A stretch of 64,000 nucleotides of DNA, taken from the NCBI GenBank assembly GCA_004172935.1, contig SDZD01000008.1, positions 108,429-172,428 on the forward strand. Reading direction: 5' to 3'. This DNA comes from a bacterium (GTDB lineage Bacteria; Armatimonadota; Abditibacteriia; Abditibacteriales; Abditibacteriaceae). The first letter of the stretch is position 1, and every line of letters begins with the position of its first letter. Position numbers and translations under genes: made by a program. The notes under the pieces are model-generated. The model saw nothing but the letters and a program-made list of their open reading frames with translations, had not been told where the DNA came from and ran no database searches. Shown here piece after piece: positions 33,955 through 41,854 of the stretch.

Positions 33955-34245
33955 ATGAATGAGGCACAGAGAAAGAAAATCCGCGCGCGCGTGAACCGCA
34001 TCTCCGGCCAGGTTGGCGGCGTGTCGAAGATGATTGATGATGACCGTTACTGTCTGGATATTCTCGACCAGATTGCGGCTGTGCGTTCGGCGCTCGATAG
34101 CCTGGGCGTGGAGTTGCTGACTAACCATCTCGAAAATTGCGTTATCGGGCATGGTTGCGCCAGCGAACATGAAGCAGCCAAGCCGCACACGCAGGAAGAA
34201 TTACTTGAAGAAGTACGCACGACGTTGCAACGGTTTTTGAAGTGA
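33955..34245 (+). CDS. csoR: CsoR copper-sensing repressor
   Basis: 96-residue all-helical repressor of the CsoR/RcnR/FrmR family; copper(I) binding releases it from DNA. The diagnostic ligands have copper-CsoR spacing: Cys33 (RYCLDIL), His58 and Cys62 (NHLENC), equal to the C-x24-H-x3-C of known CsoR. The N-terminus RKKIRARVNRISGQVGG is the DNA-binding helix. It is not adjacent to copA, but three candidate sites with a common TAGGGTnnnGGGG core lie before copA, the Csp gene and the exported operon. No such site is seen before csoR itself, so self-regulation is not supported. Confidence 0.93.
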   Translation: MNEAQRKKIRARVNRISGQVGGVSKMIDDDRYCLDILDQIAAVRSALDSLGVELLTNHLENCVIGHGCASEHEAAKPHTQEELLEEVRTTLQRFLK

Positions 34246-34276
34246 GTGGTTAGTTTTTAGTCGCTAGTGGTTAGTT
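34245..34276. repeat. Short direct repeat in csoR-nadB intergenic region
   Basis: AGTGGTTAGTT occurs at 34245-34255 and 34266-34276, joined by TTTAGTCGCT. Such GTGGTTAGT-rich runs are, from memory, common in intergenic DNA of several bacterial groups. No function is evident. The rest of the 192-base gap to nadB holds no gene. Confidence 0.4.
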
Positions 34277-34437
34277 CAAGAGGACTAAATACCAGTGGGT
34301 AAGAGCAAGCACGCCTGTTAAGAATGAGCCGCGAGGTTTGGCGTTTTCATGGGTTCCCTGTTGTGGAAATGGGCTTGTTTGAGAAAATGGTTGAGCCAAA
34401 GCGGCGAAAGGCCGTCATCCTTTAAAGTTCCTTTCAC

Positions 34438-36072
34438 ATGACGCCGCTATTGCCACTCGACCTGTCGCGTTTGCCCGTGCGCGACTTCGACTTCCTCATC
34501 GTTGGTTCAGGAGTCGCGGGGCTTTCTTGCGCCCTCGAATTGTCTGAACATGGCACGGTCGCCGTTTTGACCAAAGAAGACATCAAAAACGGCTCGACGC
34601 AGTGGGCGCAGGGTGGCATCGCCGCCGTGCTGTCGCCCGAACCGCTCGACTCCCCTGCCCTCCACCAGGCCGACACCGAGTTCGCTGGAGCGGGACTGTC
34701 CGACCCATCCGCCGTATCGGTGCTGGTTTCCGAAGGCCCCAAGCGCATTCGCGAATTGATTGCGCGCGGCGCGCACTTTGATACCGAACCATCGGGCGAA
34801 TTGAAACTGACGCGCGAAGCGGCGCACCGCGCGCGACGCATCGTTCACGCGCAAGGCGACTCGACCGGGCGCGAAGTGCAGCGTAGCCTGTCGGAACTGG
34901 CATTCGAAGACCCGCAAATCGAGGTGCTGGAAAATCACCTGACGGTCGATTTCTGGATTAGTGATGAGCGTTGCTTTGGCGCAGTCGCTCTGGATGCCAA
35001 CGGCGAAGCGGTGTTGTTTCGCGCCAAGGCAACCATCGCGGCGACAGGTGGCATTGGCGCGTTATATAAAGTGACCACGAACCCGCCAGTTTTAACGGGC
35101 GACGGCATGGGCATGGCGTTTCGGGCCGGGGCACAACTGATGGACATGGAGTTCGTGCAGTTCCATCCGACCGCGTTTGCGCTGGGGCCATCGAATCCGC
35201 GATTTTTGATTTCCGAAGCGGTGCGTGGCGAAGGCGCTTTGCTGGTGAACTCGAAGGGCGAACAGTTCATGGCGCGTTACCACGAATTGAAGGAGTTGGC
35301 CCCACGCGATGTGGTGGCGCGCGCCATCGCCTCGGAAATTCTGGACAGCGATACCGACCATGTCTTCCTTGATCTGACACATAACTCGGCGCAGGAAATT
35401 GCGGCGCGCTTCCCGACGATTTACTCGACGTGCGTTGCCTATGGCGTTGACCCATCGAAAGATTTGATTCCCGTCGCGCCTGCCGAACATTACATGATGG
35501 GCGGCATCCGCACCGACATGGACGGCGCGACCAATGTACCAGGACTTCTGGCGTGCGGCGAGTGCGCCTGTACTGGCGTTCATGGCGCCAACCGCTTGGC
35601 CTCGAACTCGATGTTGGAAGGGTTGGTATTCGGCATTCGCACTGTGAGCGCAGCGATTCGCTGCCTCGAATCGAACCTCGAACTTCCGACACCTCCGCAC
35701 AGCAAACAGCCCGAACAGATTGGAGCCGACTTCGATTTAGAAACGCTACAAGCCGCGCGCACCCAACTACAATCCGCGATGTGGAAAGGCGTGGGACTTG
35801 TGCGCGATGATGCGGGACTGCGAAAAACACTGCGCGTGTTGAACGACCTGTACGCACGCTTCGGCCATCCAGCCGTGAAACGAGAGGCTATCGAACTGGC
35901 GAACATGATTGAATGCGCCTGGCTGGTGACACGCGCCGCTCTGGAGCGAAAAGAAAGCCGGGGCGCGCAGTTCCGCCGCGACTACCCCGAATTGAACGAC
36001 GCATGGAAACACCACCTGGTATTAGGCGGCGACCGCGATGATCTGGTCATCACCCCCGTCGAGGTGAAATAA
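34438..36072 (+). CDS. nadB: L-aspartate oxidase
   Basis: 544-residue FAD enzyme of de novo NAD synthesis, oxidising L-aspartate to iminoaspartate. The FAD dinucleotide loop is FLIVGSGVAGLSCALEL, followed by STQWAQGGIAAV, HRARRIVHAQGDSTGRE, GMAFRAGAQLMDMEFVQFHP, SEAVRGEGALL and YMMGGIRTDMDG. The last block and the HGANRLASNS motif match NadB rather than succinate dehydrogenase. nadA and nadC are not in the window. It is followed 22 bases later by the Uma2-family gene, possibly co-transcribed. No Shine-Dalgarno is visible before ATG 34438. Confidence 0.95.
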   Translation: MTPLLPLDLSRLPVRDFDFLIVGSGVAGLSCALELSEHGTVAVLTKEDIKNGSTQWAQGGIAAVLSPEPLDSPALHQADTEFAGAGLSDPSAVSVLVSEGPKRIRELIARGAHFDTEPSGELKLTREAAHRARRIVHAQGDSTGREVQRSLSELAFEDPQIEVLENHLTVDFWISDERCFGAVALDANGEAVLFRAKATIAATGGIGALYKVTTNPPVLTGDGMGMAFRAGAQLMDMEFVQFHPTAFALGPSNPRFLISEAVRGEGALLVNSKGEQFMARYHELKELAPRDVVARAIASEILDSDTDHVFLDLTHNSAQEIAARFPTIYSTCVAYGVDPSKDLIPVAPAEHYMMGGIRTDMDGATNVPGLLACGECACTGVHGANRLASNSMLEGLVFGIRTVSAAIRCLESNLELPTPPHSKQPEQIGADFDLETLQAARTQLQSAMWKGVGLVRDDAGLRKTLRVLNDLYARFGHPAVKREAIELANMIECAWLVTRAALERKESRGAQFRRDYPELNDAWKHHLVLGGDRDDLVITPVEVK

Positions 36073-36094
36073 ACTACAGGTAAGGAATTTTAAG

Positions 36095-36673
36095 ATGACG
36101 AACTTACAGTTGCCCCACGCGAATCGTAAAAAGTGGACGGTAGAAGAGTTCGACCGCCTGACGGAAATGGGCGCATTCGCCGATGAAAAAATTGAATTGC
36201 TTTTAGGAGACCTCTTCGAGAAAATGCCACAGAATGAACCGCATGTTTGGGGCATCTACTTGATGCAAAATAAGCTCATCCAATTATTTGGGCAAAATTT
36301 CATGGTGAGATGCCAAGCGCCTCTCCAATTGGATAACTCTAAACCAGAGCCTGATATAGCGGTTATTGATATGCCTACGCGCGGGACACTACAAATCCCT
36401 TCAACGGCATTACTCGTGGTGGAAATTGCCGACTCGACGTTTCAAACCGACCGTGATGTGAAATCGCATATTTATGCTCGCGCGGGCATCGCCGAGTATT
36501 GGATAGTGAATTTGAACGCTCGCCAAATTGAAGTTCGGCGCGACCCGCGTGCAGATGATTCGCAGCCACTGGGGTTCACCTATGGTTCGCTTCAGACCTT
36601 GGGAGTAGATGACCAGCTTTCGCCATTGGCATTGTCCGGCGCCCAGTTTCCGGTTGCCGATATATTACCCTGA
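36095..36673 (+). CDS. Uma2-family (DUF820) PD-(D/E)xK nuclease-like protein
   Basis: 192 residues with the restriction-endonuclease-like core: EKIELLLGDLFEKMP, PEPDIAVID, LLVVEIADST and KSHIYARAGIAEYWIVN supply the acidic residues and Lys of the active site. The family is abundant in cyanobacteria, Chloroflexi and similar phyla; most members are uncharacterised and have been suggested to be nucleases of mobile or defence systems. No toxin-antitoxin partner or transposase is adjacent. It ends at a strong bidirectional terminator. Confidence 0.88.
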   Translation: MTNLQLPHANRKKWTVEEFDRLTEMGAFADEKIELLLGDLFEKMPQNEPHVWGIYLMQNKLIQLFGQNFMVRCQAPLQLDNSKPEPDIAVIDMPTRGTLQIPSTALLVVEIADSTFQTDRDVKSHIYARAGIAEYWIVNLNARQIEVRRDPRADDSQPLGFTYGSLQTLGVDDQLSPLALSGAQFPVADILP

Positions 36674-36674
36674 A

Positions 36675-36713
36675 AACAAAATGCCTCGCTTAATTTAAGC
36701 GAGGCATTTTGTT
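36675..36713. terminator. 19-bp perfect bidirectional terminator
   Basis: AACAAAATGCCTCGCTTAA (36675-36693) is exactly complementary to 36695-36713 around a single central T. It has A-rich and T-rich ends in both directions and lies between the convergent Uma2 (stop 36673) and chitosanase-like (stop 36712) genes. The stem reaches into the second stop codon. Confidence 0.9.
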
Positions 36714-37476
36714 AGTTGTCGTTGCCGCCGAGGGCCTGGAACAGCGGTTTGGCGCACTCGATGGTTTTCTGATTGATGTTTTCCGGGGTGATGTCGCGAT
36801 TAGCGGAGTTCGGGAAAACCAGCATCAAAACGTGGTCTTCGATGCCGTTCACGATTTGGCGGCGTCCGTCGCGTTCTTCCCACGGGTCGAAGCCGAGACC
36901 TTCGCTGAGAGCGATTGAGCCTTCGCCGATGAGTTCTACGGGGCCGGTGTCTGCGAAAACGGCGTACACCAGACGGCCATTCCAGATGACTGCCGCGACA
37001 TCGCCCAATTTGACGCCCAACTCTTTGTATAAATCCAACGGTAGCACGATGTAGGGCACCTTTTCGGCGTCCACATAGAGTCGTTGGCCTTCCTCGCCGG
37101 GGAAGTTGAAGGCGGTCATCAATTGGCCAGCGTCGGGGTCTATTTCCTCGGCGCGGGGCGAACCATCGGCATCAGTGTCGAGATCGGCGTCGATGAAGAT
37201 GGTGCCATCGGGCAAACGCAGCATCTGGTTAAGGCCGAGATACTCGCGTTCGATGGGCTTGGCGTAAGGCAGTAAGTCGTTAATTCTGCCGAGTCGGTCG
37301 CGCGACGCGAAAGGCACCTGATAGTCGTTCAGCAGAGGGAGCGATATGGCAACGGACGCGGTAGCCGTTGCGAGGGGGAGTGGAGACGCTAAGGTACTCT
37401 GGGAAAGGGAGGCACCTCCTCCCACAAATAAAAGCCCGCCCACAGCGGCGAGTCTCTTCTTCGTTAAAAATTTCAT
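36712..37476 (-). CDS. Secreted glycoside hydrolase family 75 (chitosanase)-like protein
   Basis: 254 residues with a Sec signal peptide (MKFLTKKRLAAVGGLLF), which fixes the start at 37476 rather than 37560. The mature part has FIDADLDTDADG, VPYIVLPLD, AAVIWNGRLVYAVFADTGP and GEGSIALSEGLGF, the strand order of GH75 chitosanase-like proteins, where an Asp in the DxDxD region and the Glu of GE(A/G)S are the catalytic acids. Members cut chitosan, but many bacterial relatives are untested. It would fit the GH20 hexosaminidase at 56907 in amino-sugar polymer use. Assignment is from pattern recall. Confidence 0.68.
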   Translation of the reverse strand: MKFLTKKRLAAVGGLLFVGGGASLSQSTLASPLPLATATASVAISLPLLNDYQVPFASRDRLGRINDLLPYAKPIEREYLGLNQMLRLPDGTIFIDADLDTDADGSPRAEEIDPDAGQLMTAFNFPGEEGQRLYVDAEKVPYIVLPLDLYKELGVKLGDVAAVIWNGRLVYAVFADTGPVELIGEGSIALSEGLGFDPWEERDGRRQIVNGIEDHVLMLVFPNSANRDITPENINQKTIECAKPLFQALGGNDN

Positions 37477-37585
37477 CTGTGTTTCCTGACGTGTTAGTGG
37501 GGCAATAAAAGCACCGAATGGCAAATGGGAGTAAAAATTACAACAAAATAACTTTGGCAAGATTCACGCATGTTAAAGCGCCTCC

Positions 37586-38023
37586 ATGTCCCTCGAACGT
37601 CAGGTCAATATCTCCTGCCCCCAGTGCCAGATAGAGCAAGAAACTACGGTGTGGGATTCGCTGAATGCTCAGGTCAGCCCACACGCCAAAGAGGCACTCA
37701 TCAAAGGCAATCTCAACGTTTTTCGTTGCGCAGGGTGCGACTTCCAGCAATCGTTGCGAGTCGGTTTGCTGTACCACGATATGGGGCTTAAGTTCGTCGC
37801 GCAGTACCTGCCCTATCAACTTATCGAGGATGACGACGAAACGATATTCCGTTCTTTCCGGCTGGACGGCGGACTGGAAATGGAGTTTCCCGGCTCGATT
37901 CCGACGCAGGAGCGCGCCAACTACATGCTGAACCCGCATGTGGTGTTTCAGATGAGCGAATTGGTGCGCTACATCATCTACCGCGAGAAGCTGGCGCTGT
38001 TTCACCTGACCAATTCGGATTAA
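37586..38023 (+). CDS. CpXC-domain zinc-ribbon protein
   Basis: 145 residues, cytosolic. CPQCQ at the N-terminus and CAGC about 37 residues later form the paired Cys motifs of the CpXC domain, a probable zinc ribbon of unknown function. The rest (LRVGLLYHDMGLKF, YIIYREKLALFHL) is typical of the family. It is 110 bases downstream of the divergent chitosanase-like gene and 46 bases before the GH116 gene, so it may be co-transcribed with the latter. The role is unknown. Confidence 0.8.
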   Translation: MSLERQVNISCPQCQIEQETTVWDSLNAQVSPHAKEALIKGNLNVFRCAGCDFQQSLRVGLLYHDMGLKFVAQYLPYQLIEDDDETIFRSFRLDGGLEMEFPGSIPTQERANYMLNPHVVFQMSELVRYIIYREKLALFHLTNSD

Positions 38024-38069
38024 AACAAACGGGCACAATGGCTGGGGCTGCTGTATATTGACAGAATCC

Positions 38070-40547
38070 ATGAATTGGCCCCGCTTCAAAAGCTATTCCG
38101 GCTTGCACTTGCGTCGTATCGCTCTTCCTCTGGGTGGTATTGGGACTGGAACGCTGTGTCTGGGAGGACGCGGCGACTTCAAACGCTTCGAATTGGTCAA
38201 CCGTCCCTCAATAGGCTTCACACCCGCCAACACGTTTTTCGCCCTGCGCACCGATGATGGCACGAGCGTTTTTTGCCGAGCATTAGAAGGCCCAATCGCG
38301 CCTGAAGATTTCGAGGGAGTGGCGGGTAGCGAGGCGCCCAATCATGGCGTGCCACGCTTCCAGAACGCAACCTTTCATGCGACTTATCCACTAGGCGAGG
38401 TCGAACTACACGATTCGCAGTGTCCGCTCGATGTGACTTTGCAAGCATTCAATCCCTTCGTGGTGGGCAATACAGACGATTCGGCGTGGCCGGTGGCTAT
38501 TGTGCGTTTCGTGTTGCACAACCGCACCTCACGGATCGTTTCGGCTTCGGTGTGTGGCTCCTTCGAGAATTTTTTGGGCACAGATGGCGTACAAACCGGC
38601 GAGCGAGACAATTTCAACTCGCTGGAGAAACTGACGGCTGGAGTTGCACTTGTGGGGCGTTCGTCGGCTGTGCCTGCCAACTCGCCGTTGGCGGGCACAT
38701 TCGCGCTGGGCTTGCTCGAAAACGGGTTAAATACGACACACCGCACCAGTTGGGCGAATCGTTCGTGGGGCGATACCCTGCTCGACTTCTGGGATGACTT
38801 CTCGACCGATGGCAAGTTGGAAGAACGAGCACGCGACGAACAGAAGACGCCGACGGGGTCGCTGTGCGCGCAGTTCGAGTTGGCAGCGGGCGAAATACGG
38901 ATGCTGACATTCGCCTTCGCGTGGCATTTCCCGAATCGGCAAAGTTGGACGCCAGATGGGAAATCCGAACATTTCCCCGACTCACCGGGAACATGGGGCA
39001 TCGTACAGGGTGGTGAAATCGTGGGCAACGCTTACACCGAGCGTTTCATGGATGCGCTTGATGTGTTGACGCAACTCGAAACGCGACTCCTCGAATTGGA
39101 ACAGCAAACGGTGGCGTTTGCAAAAGCGTTTTATCAATCGAATGTGCCCGACGAATTGAAAGAGGCAGCGGGATTCAACCTTTCGACTCTGCGCAGCCCA
39201 ACGGTGATGCAAACGCGCGATGGGCACTTCTGGGCTTGGGAAGGAGTGGGGAAAAACTACGGATCATGCTTTGGGACGTGTACGCACGTTTGGAACTACG
39301 AAAGCGCGACTGCGAGCCTATTCCCCGCCATTGCGCGCGACTGGCGCGACATCGAATTTCGGCACATGAGCGACGAGCGCGGGCACATGAGTTTTCGTGT
39401 TGCGCAGCCACTCGCAATTGCGCGTCAGGCATGGACGGCAGCAGCGGCGGACGGGCAAATGGGTTGCTTGGTGAAGGTGTTTCGCGAGTGGAAGCAGTCG
39501 GGCGACGATGCATGGCTGAGGGAGTTGTGGCCAAGCATCAAACGCGATTTAGAGTTCTGCTGGATAGAGGGCGGCTGGGACGCCGACAAAGACGGCGTGA
39601 TGGAAGGATGCCAGCACAACACGATGGATGTCGAGTATTTCGGCCCTAATCCGCAGATGCAGGGCTGGTATCTGGCGGCACTGCGAGCCTGTGAGGAAAT
39701 GGCGAGGGCCGTTGGCGAGGCAAATTTCGCGGAGGAATGTGGGCACCTTTTTGAGTCGGGACGCCAATGGATGGTGGACAATCTGTGGAACGGTGAGTAT
39801 TTCGAGCAGCAAATTCGCCCCACACATAATATTGCCCCCGGCTTAATGCACGACATGGGCACAGGAAATTTCGATAACCCCGATTTTCAGATTGGAACGG
39901 GCTGTTTGATAGACCAACTGGTGGGCGTGTTACTGGCGCGTAGCTGTGGCTTGGGTGCGCTGTTGCCAATCGACATGGAGCGGCAGACACTGCTTTCGAT
40001 TCACCGCTACAACTCGCGCGCACCGATGGGGGCGCACTTCAATCACATGCGCTCGTTCGCGATGGGCAACGAAAAGGCCGTGGTCATGGCGACTTGGCCG
40101 CGCGGCGACAGACCAACACGTCCGTTCCCCTATTTCAACGAGGTGATGACGGGCTTTGAACACACACTGGCGGCACATCTTCTGTATGCTGGCGAGTGGG
40201 AAGCGGGCCGCGAAGTCGCGCGCAACATACGCGCCCGCTACGATGGCCGCGCACGCAATCCCTTCGATGAAGCCGAATGTGGGCGCCACTATGGCAGGGC
40301 GCTGGCAAGTTGGAACCTCCTGCTGGCATGGACAGGCTTCGAGTGGGACGCTCACAAGCGCGTGATGCGAATTCGCGGCTCGGTAGAGCCAGTAACGTGG
40401 TTTTGGAGCATCGGCACAGCCTGGGGCACGATTTCCCAAAACGAAGGCGAAGTCGAGGTCGATGTGTTGGGTGGCTCGCTCCCCGAATTCAGCGTGGAAG
40501 TGGGCAACGACGATGTCTTCGACTTCCCCGAACTGGAAGCCGAGTAA
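38070..40547 (+). CDS. Glycoside hydrolase family 116 (beta-glucosidase/glucocerebrosidase-like)
   Basis: 825 residues without a signal peptide. The N-terminal domain opens with IALPLGGIGTGTLCLGGRGDF, the hallmark of GH116 and of human GBA2; the C-terminal (alpha/alpha)6 barrel contains HVWNYESATASLFP, CQHNTMDVEYFGPNPQ and GCLIDQLVG. The WNYE and HNTxDxE stretches probably hold the catalytic acids. Known members act on beta-glucosides, beta-xylosides, N-acetylglucosaminides or glucosylceramide. The start is ATG 38070; an in-frame TTG at 38058 would add four residues. It is followed 14 bases later by the DUF6331-like gene. Cytosolic location suggests it acts on imported oligosaccharides. Confidence 0.9.
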   Translation: MNWPRFKSYSGLHLRRIALPLGGIGTGTLCLGGRGDFKRFELVNRPSIGFTPANTFFALRTDDGTSVFCRALEGPIAPEDFEGVAGSEAPNHGVPRFQNATFHATYPLGEVELHDSQCPLDVTLQAFNPFVVGNTDDSAWPVAIVRFVLHNRTSRIVSASVCGSFENFLGTDGVQTGERDNFNSLEKLTAGVALVGRSSAVPANSPLAGTFALGLLENGLNTTHRTSWANRSWGDTLLDFWDDFSTDGKLEERARDEQKTPTGSLCAQFELAAGEIRMLTFAFAWHFPNRQSWTPDGKSEHFPDSPGTWGIVQGGEIVGNAYTERFMDALDVLTQLETRLLELEQQTVAFAKAFYQSNVPDELKEAAGFNLSTLRSPTVMQTRDGHFWAWEGVGKNYGSCFGTCTHVWNYESATASLFPAIARDWRDIEFRHMSDERGHMSFRVAQPLAIARQAWTAAAADGQMGCLVKVFREWKQSGDDAWLRELWPSIKRDLEFCWIEGGWDADKDGVMEGCQHNTMDVEYFGPNPQMQGWYLAALRACEEMARAVGEANFAEECGHLFESGRQWMVDNLWNGEYFEQQIRPTHNIAPGLMHDMGTGNFDNPDFQIGTGCLIDQLVGVLLARSCGLGALLPIDMERQTLLSIHRYNSRAPMGAHFNHMRSFAMGNEKAVVMATWPRGDRPTRPFPYFNEVMTGFEHTLAAHLLYAGEWEAGREVARNIRARYDGRARNPFDEAECGRHYGRALASWNLLLAWTGFEWDAHKRVMRIRGSVEPVTWFWSIGTAWGTISQNEGEVEVDVLGGSLPEFSVEVGNDDVFDFPELEAE

Positions 40548-40561
40548 GCGACACGAACTTC

Positions 40562-40972
40562 ATGAAAAAGCGACAACATTCCCCCACTACCCAACAGGAG
40601 CCGTTCTTCGATGAGGGCGGCTTCTTTCATTATCGCAACGTCTCATCGGACGCCCGCAAGGCAGTACGCCTTCCACCACTCTCCCCTCAGTTGATGGATT
40701 TTTTCGAGAGCTTCGCCTCCAATTGCTCGATTGAGTGCTGCGGGATTTCGGCGCTCGTCTTCGAGTTACCCACCAAATGGGACAAGGACAAGCGTTGGAA
40801 CTACAATTCCGAAGTCTTCAAATCGCTTCAAGCCGAAGTGGAGAGAGCAGAAGGGATGGAGGCAGGGGTCATTCAGGTTTGGGAGTTACAAAAGTCGTTT
40901 TACAAAGACGACTGGCTGTTTTCCCTGCGTTACCTGATGGAGAATATGGAGAAGACAAAGGGGTGGAGATGA
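40562..40972 (+). CDS. DUF6331-like small cytosolic protein
   Basis: 136 residues. A conserved-looking core NCSIECCGISALVFE resembles the CxxECCGxxAFxF motif I recall for DUF6331 proteins, which are often found among polymorphic-toxin immunity genes. The C-terminal half is helical (SLQAEVERAEGMEAG). The start is the ATG 14 bases after the GH116 stop; the frame is open further upstream but there it overlaps GH116. Function unknown. It is convergent with the PIN toxin gene. Confidence 0.6.
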   Translation: MKKRQHSPTTQQEPFFDEGGFFHYRNVSSDARKAVRLPPLSPQLMDFFESFASNCSIECCGISALVFELPTKWDKDKRWNYNSEVFKSLQAEVERAEGMEAGVIQVWELQKSFYKDDWLFSLRYLMENMEKTKGWR

Positions 40973-40996
40973 ACAATATGACGGAGCAAATTTTGG

Positions 40997-41479
40997 TTAT
41001 GAACCAGGAGATATTTCGGTCCATAACTGGGCATTAACAAATAAAGACAGGTGTCCAACATTCGTGGTCGCCAATACCGCCTGTGCTTTTAACAATCCCA
41101 GACTTTGCATCTGAGCGGCTAGAATTACATCGCCATCAAGTGCCTCAGCACTAGCAGTAGGAGTTCCTTGATTGCGGGCTAGTGCCCACAGCTTGGCAGC
41201 ACTTTCCAAGTGCCCGTCCGTTATAGAGAGAAAGCGCCCCGAAGTGGTAAAGCAAAATTGTCGGATGCGATTAATTTGGCTATTCGCGCCCAAACGCTCC
41301 ATCTCGCGCATCACTTCGTAGTAACAAATGGCAGGGGCGATTATCTGATTGCCTGCCGTAACACAGGCCCGAAGCCATTGATGGCACTCTTCGCTTAGTG
41401 TCAGTGAAGCGCCGGGAGAAGGGATGCGCTTTCCAGCACAACTGAGGGGAAAAGTATCGAGGACAATGACACGCGGCAT
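40997..41479 (-). CDS. PIN-domain ribonuclease, probable toxin
   Basis: 160-residue PIN fold. The acidic Mg-binding residues are visible: Asp8 in VIVLDT, Glu in ICYYEVMREM, and Asp residues in ALDGDVILAAQM. PIN toxins of the VapC type cut tRNA or rRNA and are held inactive by the upstream antitoxin. The antitoxin stop (TAA) is directly followed by this ATG, giving the coupled sequence TAAATG, the usual toxin-antitoxin layout. It is convergent with the DUF6331-like gene. Confidence 0.85.
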   Translation of the reverse strand: MPRVIVLDTFPLSCAGKRIPSPGASLTLSEECHQWLRACVTAGNQIIAPAICYYEVMREMERLGANSQINRIRQFCFTTSGRFLSITDGHLESAAKLWALARNQGTPTASAEALDGDVILAAQMQSLGLLKAQAVLATTNVGHLSLFVNAQLWTEISPGS

Positions 41480-41731
41480 TTATAGAGTCCGCATTCCAGA
41501 TGCGCGGCGATTAGCGTTGACACCTTCCTCAAACTTCTCGAAGAGGCGACGTTCGGCTTCCAACTCCTCATCAGAGAGTGGGGTCTCGTCGTCCCATATT
41601 TCAGATGATGAGACAGACACGTCAGAATGGGTCATCGGTTCATAAGTAACAGTGACGTGGGCGTTATTGGGTATTTCACCCGCTTGAAAACGCTTTACAA
41701 ATTCTGGTGCTGGAATTTCGAGTGTGACCAT
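41480..41731 (-). CDS. Probable antitoxin of the PIN toxin
   Basis: 83 residues directly preceding the PIN gene. ATG 41731 has GGAAG seven bases upstream, better than ATG 41746. The N-terminal VTLEIPAPEFVKRFQAG is a short beta/helix segment; the C-terminus is an acidic helix ending in a basic NANRRASGMRTL tail. I see no canonical AbrB, RHH or Phd DNA-binding domain, though the N-terminal strand could be a reduced one. Antitoxin identity rests on position, size and the acidic character expected for a toxin-binding helix. Confidence 0.72.
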   Translation of the reverse strand: MVTLEIPAPEFVKRFQAGEIPNNAHVTVTYEPMTHSDVSVSSSEIWDDETPLSDEELEAERRLFEKFEEGVNANRRASGMRTL

Positions 41732-41803
41732 GATATTGCTTCCCATTATTAGTCGCTTTCAGGTGTAGCTTTGGTTCCAAATTCTCATATCTCAAGCAAC
41801 AAT

Positions 41804-41833
41804 AAACACCCGCCGAGATTTCAGCGGGTGTTT
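41804..41833 (-). terminator. Terminator of the GH78 gene
   Basis: AAACACCCGC (41804-41813) pairs with GCGGGTGTTT (41824-41833); on the minus strand TTTATTG follows the stem. It lies 22 bases after the GH78 stop. Its loop region is almost the same as that of the terminator at 45156. Confidence 0.82.
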
Positions 41834-41854
41834 GTTTTTGGAGTAGAACTCCGG

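Noticed and set aside
36712..37476. Reading the 36712-37476 gene as a generic hypothetical protein
   Set aside because: The strand order and the DxDxD and GEGS motifs fit GH75 better than chance, so the family name is kept at moderate confidence.
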